DNA of 64,000 bases from Helianthus annuus (taxonomy: Eukaryota; Streptophyta; Magnoliopsida; Asterales; Asteraceae), in the NCBI RefSeq assembly GCF_002127325.2, contig NC_035443.2:122139061-122203060 (forward strand). The letters are read 5' to 3'. The notes beneath the pieces were generated by a model. The model was not told where the DNA came from, searched no databases, and worked only from the letters and a program-made list of their open reading frames with translations. Both the position numbers and the translations under genes were made by a program. This document shows positions 21,961 through 33,300 of this stretch, piece by piece. How positions within the stretch are numbered: the first letter of the stretch is position 1; each line of letters starts with the position of its first letter.

Positions 21961-22967
21961 AATCAAATTTTAGAAACCAACAAGCTAGTATTCAAAACAT
22001 AGAAAAACAATTAAATCAACTAGCTCAAAATTTTTCCGAGAGACCACAAGGTGCATTACCAAGCAATACCGAAACAAACCCGAAAGCGCAAGTTCATCTC
22101 ATCACTTTACGAAACCGCACCGTGGGGCCTGCGGAAGCACCACCACCGACAGAAGAGACTGTACCCCCGCCTCTGCAGGAGAAGAACTCCCCTCCATCAT
22201 CAGAGCCTACCAAGGCTCCTCGAGTTCCGTACCCCGGTAGGTTAATTCGTCAAAAGACCAATGAGCAATTCGCAAAATTCGAAAGTCTATTAAAACAATT
22301 GCATGCCAATATTCCTTTTATTGATGTCCTAACCCAAATGCCCAAATACTCTAAGTTCATGAGGGACTTCCTCACTCATAAAAAGAAAATTGAAACCATG
22401 CAATTAGTTAACTTAGGCGAAGAATGCTCTGCCCTCGTACTCAACAAACTTCCCCAAAAGAAAATCGATCCTGGAAGCTTCACGATTCCCTGCTCGATCG
22501 GAGACTCCCCCGTTCGTAATGCACTAGCCGACCTTGGAGCTAGCATTAACCTCATGCCTTCATCAATGTTTAAGAGACTCGGCCTAGGAAAAACGAGTCC
22601 TACAAAAATGAGCATACAACTTGCTGATCGATCCGTCAAATTCCCGCAAGGTGTCATCGAAAACGTCCTAGTAAAGGTAAACAAATTTGTCTATCCGGCA
22701 GATTTTGTCATACTCGATATGGAAGAAGACACCGAAGTCCCCCTCATACTAGGGAGACCATTTCTCGCCACCGCACAAGCAGTGGTAGACATGAATGACG
22801 GAACGCTCACCCTAAGGTACGGAGATGATGAAGTAAAATTCGAGGTTGGGAAGAGAATAGAGGACGACGACCCGGTCAACTACATGAAGGTTATTGATTC
22901 GAGTTTGGATGCTGCTCTCCGACGGTGCAACATGGGATGCCAAACATCCCACTCAGAAAATATATAA
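21900..22967 (+). pseudogene. Element B Gag-protease linker and aspartic protease
   Basis: The frame is open from about 21900 and continues without a stop to 22967; the first ATG-like start inside it is not meaningful because this is the downstream part of a polyprotein. A coiled, Gln/Asn-rich segment (QLNQLAQNF) precedes PYPGRLIRQKTNEQF and the protease. LADLGASINLMPSSMF carries the catalytic Asp in a D-L-G-A-S box, as usual in plant Athila protease, and PLILGRPFLATAQAVVD is the second conserved block. It ends with TSHSENI and is not followed by RT. Confidence 0.85.
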
Positions 22968-23472
22968 CCTCACATTGGGTCTAGCCAAGGACCCTTATAA
23001 ACGTGGCGCACCACGGAGGCATTCCGCGGAACTATCCTTAGTTTAGTTTAATCTTTTAGTTTTAATTTGCAGGAATAAAACACACTCATGGTGGTAAAGG
23101 ATGAAAAGGGGAACGAGAAACATGACCCCATGCACAAGAACAAGGCAACCCGACATCAATTTCTCCGACACAGAAGGTTCAACACGGGCCGTGTCCAACC
23201 AACACGGCCCCGTGCTGCACCCCCTGCAGAAAAATGCCCAGTTCAGGTAAACTGGACACGGGCCGTGTTCACCAGACACGCCCCCGTGTCCAGGCTTCTG
23301 TTTCTTTTCTGTAATTTTTGTTACTGGCACCTGAACACGGGGCCGTGTTCGGTCCCCACGGGGCCGTGTCCAAACTGCCGGTAACATAAAATCTTTGCTT
23401 TTAACACCATATTACACATCTAATCAACCTAAAAATTTATTTTTGGGACACATTGAGGACAATGTGTAATTT

Positions 23473-23492
23473 AAGTGTGGGGGGGGGGGGAT
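23473..23492 (+). promoter_or_regulatory. Element B internal polypurine-like tract
   Basis: AAGTGTG followed by 12 G, 1.25 kb before the 3' LTR. A second copy of the same AAGTGTGGGGG word lies at the LTR (24735-24744). Confidence 0.6.
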
Positions 23493-24732
23493 GCTAAAAC
23501 CTTGAAATTTTGCAAGTCCTAAAAACAAGCCTTACACAAAACTCTATTGGAACCGCTAATCACCCCAAATTTTTTTTTTTTCAAAATTTTCAATTTTTCT
23601 TTACTTGTCTAAAGTTTAAGTTGGGAATTCTAAGATTAATAAGGTTATATTTTTACAAGTTTACAACCAATAGCGTCGTGATAAAAAGAACCAACATACG
23701 AAAATTACGAAACGGCATGACAAGCTTAAGTTAAAATTTGATTATATATACTTGATCACATAGAAAAACCCATTCCCACAAAAAGTGAGTTTTGAGCCTT
23801 TATTGAGCATACAAATACACATCTTTAGACTAAATGCTCATTTTTCTTTTCTTGTGTGAATAGCAGCTTGGTTCTTATGACTCTAGAACTTGCCACGACG
23901 ATTCATTCCCGGTCCTTACCAACTTAAACCCAAGTAAGTAAATGATGGAGGCATTAGGACTAACCCTTTTTCTTTCAAAACCATTATTTTCATTTTTCTT
24001 TTCACCCACCTAAAAACTCCCCCTAGTTAACCCCTTTGAGTCTAAACCTTTCATTTCTTTACCCTAAAAACCCTTTTACCCACCAAAACCCTTTTTTATT
24101 TTTACCCTTTATTTTAGTAACAAGCTCGGTTTTCGTGTGACTAAAAAAAAAATGATGAAGTTGGAAATAAACAAACAAAGCTCTTAAAACAAAAAGCTTG
24201 TTTGAAGAAATACTTCACTAAAAATAAAAAGTCACTAAAACAAAATGTTTTACGAAAACCGACGCTTTTTACGCTTTTCGCCCTTTTCTACTAACCACTA
24301 ACCCATTCACCCACCTTTACCCCAAGCCTTTACCCAAAAAAGTCCTCTTGATATTTACAAAGGTAACAAGTTAAAAAGGAGGAGGATTGATTGCTTGGCA
24401 AGCTTATGGTAGGAATAAGTTCCATGCCGCTCTCGAGTGATTCACTAAAAATACACCTTCGGCCGAGTGTGAGTGATTTCTCCCGTGAGGTATGTGAACT
24501 TGTATATAAATGGAATTTTAAAAAAGGCATGTTATGCCCAAATAAGTAATTTATCATATGAAACGTTCTAAATAAATCATAACGGATAGGATTGTAAATA
24601 AATAAAAATAAAACCCAAAAAGATCTTGGATTCCCGACACTCTATGACAAGCCAAAACCTTTTCTTCTACCCATTCCATTTGGGAGTGTAAGCCACATAT
24701 TAAAGAGTTTTGCTTGAGGACAAGCAAAAGTT

Positions 24733-24748
24733 CAAGTGTGGGGGTATT
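24733..24748 (+). promoter_or_regulatory. Element B 3' polypurine tract
   Basis: CAAGTGTGGGGGTATT directly before the TGATGTGTG start of the 3' LTR. Confidence 0.75.
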
Positions 24749-26440
24749 TGATGTGTGTAAAATGCAACATATAAAATACATCAAATAAGGCATAAAACTA
24801 ACCCTTTTTAAGTACTAATGTTGGAAAAAGAGTGCTTTTGTCTTCCTTTTGTATTTTCAGGATTAAATGAGCTCAAATTCACAAAAGAAGCAAAAAGACA
24901 GCTAAATCTAACATAAATACAAGAAAAGGAACACAAGTGGATTGCCCGACCCCTCAACGGCATCCTCCCAAGCAAAATAGAGAAGACAGAAGACTGAACA
25001 CGCCCCGTGCTCAGCCAGCACGGGGCCGTGCCCAAGAAGCAGCAGAAAAGACAAACCTATAGAAGCTTCTATTGCCCACCACGGGGCCGTGTCCAGCGGA
25101 CACGGGGGCGTGGCGAAAGTACAGCAGGCGCATTAATTGTAATTGCGAATTACAATTAATGAAGAGAGAGGGTGTCAAACAGGCACGGGGGCGTGTCCAG
25201 CGGACACGGGGCCGTGCCCAGCCTTCTGTTCAGCCTATAAATAGGAGTGCTTGGTTTCATTGCAACTCATCCCTTGGCACACCACCTCTCTCACACTTCA
25301 TCCACCACCCACCACCATCACAACACCATCATCCACCACCATCATCCATTGTCCATCATAGAGTGTGTGAGCCGTCTCGGGATCCAAGATTGATCGTAAG
25401 AGTTCTTGACAATCAAGGCCATGTTTGCCTAAGTCTCTTACATCACTTGGTGAAGACAAGTGTTTAGTATAATACTTTTTATTTTTAATCTTTTGCACTT
25501 TTTATTTGGTTTTGTATTAATGACTTTAATAACTAGTTGCTTATGTTGAAGGTGATCTTTCCTTATCGTTTGTCCGTGGTGTCTTGGCATTATTTACTGT
25601 CTATATAAAATAAAAGATTTTCACCATTCATATCTCCACGGTCTATATGGAGGTATGTTGGCTACCTGGTCGGGGGTTAAGGGAACGGTTTGGTAAGGGT
25701 CTTGCCCTTGTTCAGCGTTTAGAGGTCCTGCAAGGGACCTGGGTCACATTTAGTAGGATCTCCTTCAATGCCCATAGGTATTGGATGGCGGGGATCCAAA
25801 CTCTTTGACCCCCTCATAAGTTAACTACTATTAATACTATAACCCGGGTATTTAGGACTGTATCCCTGCTGACTCAGACTACTTAGTCGAGGGTAACGTC
25901 ACCGCCAAAAGCGGGGCCTACCATAATTTGCATTAATAACTTAATTCATTATCTTCCAATAATCCAACCCTTTAGGATTGTATCCTTGCTGACTCAAACT
26001 ACTGGGTTGAGGGTAACGTCGCCTTCAAAAGAGGGGCCTACTACAATAACTAAGATAATCTCTTAAACAAGTGGAAAAGTGCGAAAATAATCAAAGGTTA
26101 TACTAATACACGAGTCGGATCCAAGTGATTCATCTTGTCTATCTGTTTTTATTTTATTTTTATTTTTCAGCATTTAGTTAGTTTTTATTTTCTTAGTTTA
26201 AAAACCTTTTCTAACATTTTGATTTGATTAGACGTTGAGGATAAACCAGTACTAAAAGCTCTTGTGTCCTTGGACGACCTCGGTATCTTACCAACACTAT
26301 ACTACGTCCACGATGGGTGCACTTGCCCATATGTGTGTTTAGTGTTAGTAAATATCGTGTTTTATAAATTTAAAACTTGGCTAAAAGTGTAAAAAGGGCT
26401 TAAATATACATCAAAAATATATTACACTACACACGCATCA
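24749..26440 (+). repeat. Element B 3' LTR (1692 bp)
   Basis: Same length as the 5' LTR, with about 20 differences by eye. Boxes and TATA (25236-25242) are preserved. Confidence 0.97.
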
Positions 26441-26445
26441 GGTTT
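26441..26445. other. Target-site duplication of element B, right copy (GGTTT)
   Basis: Pairs with 18641-18645. Confidence 0.95.
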
Positions 26446-26943
26446 ACTCCTAGACACTACAATGTTCCTATTTGATCCATAGAACAATCATGCATCAACA
26501 ATTTTTGAATTTTATAAATTCATCCAAAAATCAAAGTTGAGATTTCCTTCAAAATTCACATACCTTATGACCCCTTTGCAGTGGAGATCACCAATCTAAG
26601 CTTTAATTTCGTTTTGGAATCGATCTTGACCTTCAATTTGTGAGTTTTGTGAGGATTTAGGGTTTGATGGGGAGCTCTATGTCGCCCCCTGTGTTTTGGT
26701 CAAACTCAGCACACACACAAGTGTGTGTTTTGAGTTTAATTTATGTTTTATTATATCTAGTTTTAATTTAAACACTTTTGGTCCCTCAACTATCGTTTAG
26801 TTCTTATATTTAGTGTTTTAACCCACTTATACGTCACTACAAGACTTTTATCTAACTAGGTTATTTTGAATCCTAGTTAGTTCACTTGTTTATTTACCGA
26901 CATTATATTTTAAATAGTTGATTTACATTTTCGGGGTGTTATA
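26446..26943 (-). repeat. Element A 5' LTR, remainder
   Basis: Continues the LTR from the point broken at 18645. It ends GGGGTGTTATA where the other LTR has GGGGTGTTACA, one base changed. The total for this LTR is 2028 bp against 2033. Confidence 0.95.
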
Positions 26944-26948
26944 CCGGC
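26944..26948. other. Target-site duplication of element A, right copy (CCGGC)
   Basis: Pairs with 10362-10366. Confidence 0.9.
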
Positions 26949-28789
26949 CGGCTCTGCAGTAGGTGTTCACCGGAGAGAGAGAGAGAGAGCAGTGAGTGTG
27001 CGTGTGAGATTTTTGAGAAAAAATGAGGGTTTACAACCCTTTTGTAGCTAGGATTTCTCATGTGGGCTTCGGCCCAAGGCCCACAGGCCCATTTCATATG
27101 TTTTGAGCGGCCCGATCACATTTCTAATGCCCGTTTTCTCACCCGAACTTTGTAAGATGTCGTAAAATATCATTTTCGGGTTCTAAACATGAAACATAGT
27201 GTCGGTAATTCAATACTAGTCGCGTACGTTCGTCGGTTGCGTTAAATCGTGTAAAAAGCTCTGTTTGTCGTTTTTAATCCGTTTTTTGATCCGATTTCAG
27301 ATGCGAATACTAAAATTCGATTACGAAGCTATATATTTCATAATATTTCAATTTTTTAGGTTATACACAAGTCCGATGCTTCCGTTTCCTTGCCGGTGCG
27401 TTCCTGCTGTCGCGGTTTCCGTTCACGTAAGCACTTTGTGTTGTTCAAAAGCAGCATAATTTCTCAAAATCACAGTCAAATGTGTAAAATATACATATAA
27501 AACTTGTATTTGTTGGCGTTGTCAGTATTTTGTCAGGTATCAGTTCGTTACCGCTTATCGTTCAGTGGTCTTCCGGCGAATTAACATCCGTGTATTGTAA
27601 AGCCGGATAGATGTTCCTAGGCACTCCAAAAGGCCTAATTAAGTTAATCTACGTCTTAAATGCTATTTATTATCGTCTTAATGTTTGTTATTCGCATCAT
27701 TATAAGCCGTAAATTACCAGTTGTTACACATATGAACTATGGTAGACTGATGTGACTTCAACACTTGTGGGTTGTCTTAAACCCTTTCAAAACAGAAAGC
27801 TTAGAGGGTATCTGCACCTCTAAACTTATAAGAATCAACCATACACAAGCTCACTAACCATAGGTTTGATTAAAAGCAAGGTAGGTATGAGTTTGCATAA
27901 GAAATCATAAGTTCCATAAAGTTAAGTAATCTTCCAAAATAGAAAGTTTGGACCTCAAAATGGTGATGTTCCACCTTAGTTTACCATGGTAAACTTGTGG
28001 AGGCACTTCTAGAGGTGTTCCAAGCTTTCTAATGGAAGATGAATTGAAGAAAAGTGGAGAAAAGTGCTCACTTTGGTACTTAGAATAATCTGCCAAAACT
28101 AGTATTTCCAGCTGAATTGAGAGCATTTTGATGATTTAGAAGTGTTTGGAAAGTGAAAATAAGTGTTAGGGAGGTTGTATTTATAATGGGTGAGTAGGTT
28201 TGGGTCTTAATGGTGTTTAAAGGTAATTAGGTGGGAGTTGGGTGAGAAAAGTGACCAATCCCGTAACCAAACTGACCTGAGTGCGGATTGATACTCTTCG
28301 CGGGTCGCGACAGCAAGGGGGTGTCTCTGCGTGCCGCGGCGCCCCTTGCCTGGAAGATTCTTTGTTTTTACACTTTCAGCCCTCAAGGTTTGTTATGTTT
28401 GATGTTTTTAAGGTATAACTTGTATTATTTATATAAAACTAAGTATAAATTATGTATCGAAGCATAGACCAAGTATCGTGAGTGTACGATTATGTATATT
28501 GTACGTATAAAGAGTATTAAACACATATTTACGACCGATTGTTAGTAAAAACAAGTATGTGTTTGCGCGTGAGATAAATGTATATCAACATGTATGTAAG
28601 TTGATTATGAAACGAGTATGTATAATCAAGGTATAAATTCACATCAGATGATCAACTTTTATTACGATCAAAGTGGTGGTTTATAATGATTGGTAACGGA
28701 ATACGATTACCGAAGAATACGAGTTTCCATAAATAGAGTACAAGCCAAACTTTCTAAATAAGGGAAGTTCTAAAAAGCGAGGCGTTACA
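26949..28789 (-). mobile_element. Element H (proximal part): probable LTR
   Basis: On the minus strand it begins TGTAACGCCTCGC at 28789, an LTR-like start. A TATA-like ATTATAAATACAAC (core about 28172-28178) lies in it, and the GC-rich words TCGCGACCCGCGAA (28298-28311) and GGCGCCGCGGCAC (28331-28343) are 120-160 bp upstream of it. No coding region, primer site or second LTR is seen. With 8764-10361 the total would be about 3.4 kb, comparable to the LTR of F. The call is inference. Confidence 0.35.
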
Positions 28790-28915
28790 CTTTGCATGTG
28801 TCCAAGTAGGTGGAAAAATCCCCCAGACCCTGGTTTGCCATCTTTACATTCGTGGAAAAATTTGAAAGGGCAGGTCCTTAAACCACTAGCAGAGCCCTGC
28901 ACAGGGCCCCTTGAC
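28790..28915. other. Unassigned sequence left of element C
   Basis: Short non-coding stretch with AGAGCCCTGCACAGGGCCCC, a GGGCCC-rich imperfect inverted repeat. A DNA-transposon end is possible but not supported. Confidence 0.4.
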
Positions 28916-28920
28916 TTAAT
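28916..28920. other. Target-site duplication of element C, left copy (TTAAT)
   Basis: Repeated at 37970-37974 after the other LTR end. Confidence 0.95.
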
Positions 28921-30358
28921 TGTCACGGCCCCCGACCCGGTTTGACCCGTTTCAGGAGCCGCGGGACAGGAATCCCGTGGTATTTAATTTAGGCGACAGC
29001 GGAAGTCTTTTTAAAACAGGATCTTTTAATAATTCAAACTGCTCGTTTCATAACTTAGGGATAAATTCCCAAAATTTACAATATTGTGATTTCTCAGGGA
29101 AATCTTTATTTTCAAAACATGCTTCTTTTATTTATTTACACTGAGCCACTTTTCTAAGCTGGGAGTGCTCCACGGCACTTTTCTTTGCTCATACCAGATC
29201 ACCTGAAACATGTTTGAAAAAGGTTTTGTCAGCGGGGAAATACTGAGTGAATCATTCATTTTACTGAAAACGACACCTTTTGTTATAATTTACAGCATTA
29301 AGGGGAATTACAATGTTTCTGATATCAAACCAACTACCCACAGTATTTGTCACTCGTCTACCCATTGGCTATCTCGTTGTCCAAATGGTGTCTGTGACTG
29401 TGGTCAGATCACCCCTTGGCTAACTCGTTGTCCAAGTGTGACGGGAAATAAGTAATGTATACAAAACCCCACATACCGGTTGTAACTTGGTGATTACATA
29501 GACTTAATCACTGTAACTATAACTTTGAAAATAACTTGGAGTTTTGTAAAACAGTTGATAAAAAGAGAATGACTCACATTGCAGATTTACGAGCAGAGTA
29601 TAAGCTTTACTGATTAGCCTTTTAACCTAATTTAAATAACAATGCACACACAAACGGGATTAGTAACTAATTCAGCAGTTACGTCAATTCACGAGATTAA
29701 ACCCTCACAACTGTTATCAAGTGCGATACTTAATAATTCAATGGATTCACAACGAATGACAGAGCATATTCCGAATTCGAACAGCACTCAAACATTCAAG
29801 TTGAAATCACAATGAATAACAAAGTACAAGCTCAATTTGAGCAGCACTCGGAGAATCGTTGGATAGTTATAATCGATCGGACGTTGAATCGTAATAGTGA
29901 TCGAGTTATTACCCTGATTGCGGCAGCACCTCGTGATCGTGTGTGTGTGTTGTGAACTGATTGTAGTGTAACACGACGTACAGACAGAATCTGAGCGACG
30001 TTTTAACTTCCCTGTTCAAGTCCCAATGTATGCTATTTATAGTAATTTTTGGGACATGCTTACGGACCGTATGCCCTGACCCTTACGGTCCGTAAGCTAA
30101 GCAGTCTAATTCATAGGCTGCCTAGGCTCGGTTATAGCTTGGGTGATTCAACAAATTAACCAATCAGAGCATAGCAACGTTTAAATTTAGATAATTATCA
30201 ACTAGGGTTTGCCCCCCTTGAGTTTTAGGGGCCCTGATCCTGATTCCGATTGTTCTGAAAATTTCAGGGCTTATGCAGAATTACTTGGGTGTCTCAATTA
30301 GGGTTTTCTTATTGACTAATTATCGTCCTAATTATTGATTTTAGTGGCAGTTGTTACA
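28921..30358 (-). repeat. Element C 3' LTR (1438 bp)
   Basis: Plus-strand ends are TGTCACGGCC and GTTGTTACA. On the minus strand it carries paired CTTACGGACCGTAAG-type boxes and a TATA (see 30035-30096). Confidence 0.97.
30035..30096 (-). promoter_or_regulatory. Element C LTR promoter: paired TTACGGACCGTAA boxes and TATA
   Basis: Minus strand: CTTACGGACCGTAAG (30082-30096, perfect palindrome around the central base) and CATACGGTCCGTAAG (30059-30073, one mismatch), centres 23 bp apart, then a 17-bp gap to ACTATAAATAGC (core 30035-30041). The active 5' LTR copy is at 37646-37707 with the same layout. Confidence 0.75.
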
Positions 30359-30371
30359 TCCTCCCCACCTT
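30359..30371 (-). promoter_or_regulatory. Element C polypurine tract
   Basis: Minus-strand AAGGTGGGGAGGA immediately before the 3' LTR. Confidence 0.9.
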
Positions 30372-30394
30372 GAGAAAAATCTCGTCCTCGAGAT

Positions 30395-33300
30395 TTACTG
30401 AAATAGATGAGGGTACTTTCGCTTCATTTCTGATTCCAGTTCCCAAGTATATTCTGGTCCTCTCTTGGATTCCTATTTGACTTTTACTAGTACTAGTCGT
30501 TTATGTTTGAGAAACTTGATTTTTCTATCTTCGATCTGTAGTGGTTTCTCTACGAATTTCAGTTTTTCATTTACCTCTATATCTTGAAGAGGTACTACCA
30601 GGGATTCGTCTGATAGACATTTCTTGAGATTGGATACATGAAACACATCATGTACTCCAGCTAACTCTTCTGGTAGTTGTAACCGATAAGCTACTGGTCC
30701 GATTCGTTGGATCACTGGGAATGGTCCAACATATCTTGGACTCAGTTTTCCTTTCTTACCAAATCGTACTACTCCTTTCCAAGGGGATACTTTTAATAGT
30801 ACTTTGTCTCCGACTTGGAATTCTAATGGCTTACGGCGATTGTCCGCATAACTCTTCTGACGATCTCTAGCAGTCTTCAGTCTTTCCTTGATTTGAGTTA
30901 TTTTGTCTGTGGTCTCTTGTACAATCTCTGGACCTGATAACTGACTTTCTCCTATCTCTGCCCAACAAACGGGAGTTCTGCACTTACGTCCATACAGTGC
31001 TTCGAATGGAGCAGCTTCGATGCTCGAATGATAACTATTGTTATAGGAGAATTCAATTAATGGTAAATGGCTATCCCAATTACCACCAAAGTCAATTACA
31101 CATGCTCGGAGCATGTCTTCCAGGGTTTGTATCGTCCTTTCACTTTGTCCGTCTGTTTGAGGATGATATGCAGTACTTAAATTGAGTCGAGTTCCCATTG
31201 CTTCTTGGAAACTTGTCCAGAAACGGGAAGTGAAACGACTATCTCTGTCAGACACAATGGAGAGTGGGACTCCATGTAAGGATACTACTTCATCTACGTA
31301 TAACTTGGCTAACCTTTCCATGCTAAAGGTTTCCTTTATTGGTAGAAAATGAGCTGATTTGGTTAATCGATCCACAATTACCCAAATAGCATCATTACCT
31401 TTTCTGGTTTTGGGTAACTTAGTAACAAAATCCATTGTTATGAGTTCCCATTTCCATACAGGCATTTCTAACTGTTGTAGTAGTCCTGAAGGTTTCTGAT
31501 GTTCGGCTTTAACTTGTGAACAGGTTAAACACTTAGATACGTATTCAGCTATATCCTTTTTCATTCCTATCCACCAAAAATTATTTCTTAAATCTTGGTA
31601 CATCTTATTATTTCCTGGATGTACAGTATACCTTGATTTATGAGATTCTTCTAAAATCTTATTTCTTAATTCTCCTTGTTTAGGTTCCCAAATTCTTTTC
31701 TTGTGGAATCTCCAAATTCTATCCTTTCCTTGTTCTATTTCCTTTATGTAACTTTTCATTCCTTCGGCATCGTCCTTGATTGCCGTTTCCTGAATTTTCT
31801 TCAATTGTTCCATCAAATCTAATTGTAGATTTAATCTAAGAGCACAGACTCGTCTTTGCTTTTCATGATACTTACGACTTAAGGCGTCTGCGACTACGTT
31901 TGCCTTTCCTTCGTGATATTGAATATCACAGTCGTAATCACTTAAGATTTCCATCCACCTTCTTTGCCTCATATTTAACTCTTTTTGCCCAAATATATAC
32001 CTTAAACTCTTATGGTCCGTATAGATAGTAAACTTACTTCCATACAGATAATGTCTCCAAATTTTAAGGGCAAAAATTATGGCTCCTAACTCTAGGTCAT
32101 GAGTTGTATAATTTTCTTCGTGCTTTTTCAATTGCCTAGAGGCATACGCAATTACCTTTTTGCGTTGCATCAACACACATCCATATCCTAATTTTGAAGC
32201 ATCACAGTATACTTCAAAATCCTCGGTTCCTTCGGGTAAAGCTAAAATTGGAGCATTTGTCAATTTGTGCTTTAGAATCCTAAAAGCTTCCTCTTGTCTA
32301 GATCCCCATTCAAACTTAACGGCTTTACAGGTTAGTTTAGTTAAAGGTACAACCATTTTAGAGAAATCTTTAATAAATCGTCTATAATATCCAGCTAATC
32401 CTAGAAAACTTCTAACTTCCATAGCCGTTCGTGGAGCTTTCCAATTTGTGATTGCTTCTATTTTAGTAGGATCTACGTGAATTCCTTCGTGATTCACCAT
32501 GTGACCTAAAAATTGCACTTCTTGTAGCCAGAATTCGCACTTCGAGAATTTGGCATAAAGCTTTTCCTTTCTTAACAATGTTAAGAGTGCATGCAAGTGC
32601 TCACAATGTTCCTCCTGACTTTTGGAATAAATAAGTATTTCGTCAATGAACACGATTACAAATTTATCCAAGTATGGTTTACAGATCCTATTCATCATGT
32701 CCATAAATGCAGCTGGAGCATTTGTTAATCCAAAGGGCATGACTGTAAACTCATAATGACCATACCTAGTTCTGAAAGCAGTTTTAGGTATGTCCTCCTC
32801 TTGTACTTTCAACTGGTGATATCCTGATCTTAAGTCTATCTTAGAGAAATACCTAGCTCCTTGCAATTGATCAAAAAGATCATCAATCCTAGGTAATGGG
32901 TATCGGTTCTTAACTGTAACTTTATTCAATTCCCTATAATCGATACACGTTCTCATTGATCCATCTTTCTTTTTCACAAACAACACTGGTGCACCCCAAG
33001 GGGATGAACTAGGTTGTATGAATCCTTTGCTTAGTAATTCATCTAATTGCTTTTTCAATTCTAGCATTTCGGTAGGTGCTAATCGATAAGGTGTCTTAGC
33101 TATTGGTGCAGTACCTGGAATTAAATGAATTCTAAACTCTACTTCCCTATCAGGTGGTAAACCAGGTAATTCTTCTGGAAAAACATCTGGGTATTCTGAA
33201 ACTATAGGGATGTCCTGGAGTTCCTTACTTTTAGTGTTAATGATTACAGAAATCATATACACCATTTCTTGTTTCCTTGAATAACTAGCCAATTTCATTA

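Larger units (their letters stand above)
22968..24748 (+). other. Element B 3' region without pol
   Basis: No RT, RNase H or integrase motif was found in any frame. It begins with sequence that in related elements follows pol (GGAGGCATTCC), so the missing genes were probably deleted cleanly. Three pairs of CACGGGCCGTG boxes occur at 23180-23215, 23257-23290 and 23334-23370. GAGGACAATGTG...AAGTGTGGGGG occurs at 23455-23492, and GAGGACAAGC...AAGTGTGGGGG again at 24717-24744 next to the LTR. Confidence 0.8.
18646..26440 (+). mobile_element. Element B: pol-less Athila-like LTR retrotransposon nested in the A 5' LTR
   Basis: Complete structure: two LTRs of equal length (1692 bp), GGTTT target duplication, a tRNA-Asp-type primer site, gag and protease, and a polypurine-like end. 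RT, RNase H and integrase are absent; only about 1.8 kb of non-coding DNA separates protease from the 3' LTR. It would have to borrow these functions, so it is non-autonomous. The two LTRs differ at only about 20 positions by eye, making B much younger than A. Confidence 0.95.
10367..26943 (-). mobile_element. Element A: degenerate chromovirus (Ty3/Gypsy, Tekay/Del-like), carrying element B
   Basis: On the minus strand the order is 5' LTR (26943 to 17116, split by B), primer site, gag, zinc knuckles, protease, RT-RNase H, integrase with chromodomain-like end, polypurine tract, 3' LTR (12399 to 10367). Both LTRs and the CCGGC target duplication are present. Without B the element is about 8.8 kb. 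At least five frameshifts and altered catalytic residues show it is dead. Clade is inferred from pol sequence style, the iMet primer site and the C-terminal chromodomain-like motif. Confidence 0.95.

Noticed and set aside
29210..29455. 81-aa ORF in the C LTR, repeated at 36820-37065, and the 67-aa ORF in the D LTR (43991-44194, 51577-51780)
   Set aside because: LTR duplicates without domains and on differing strands relative to transcription.
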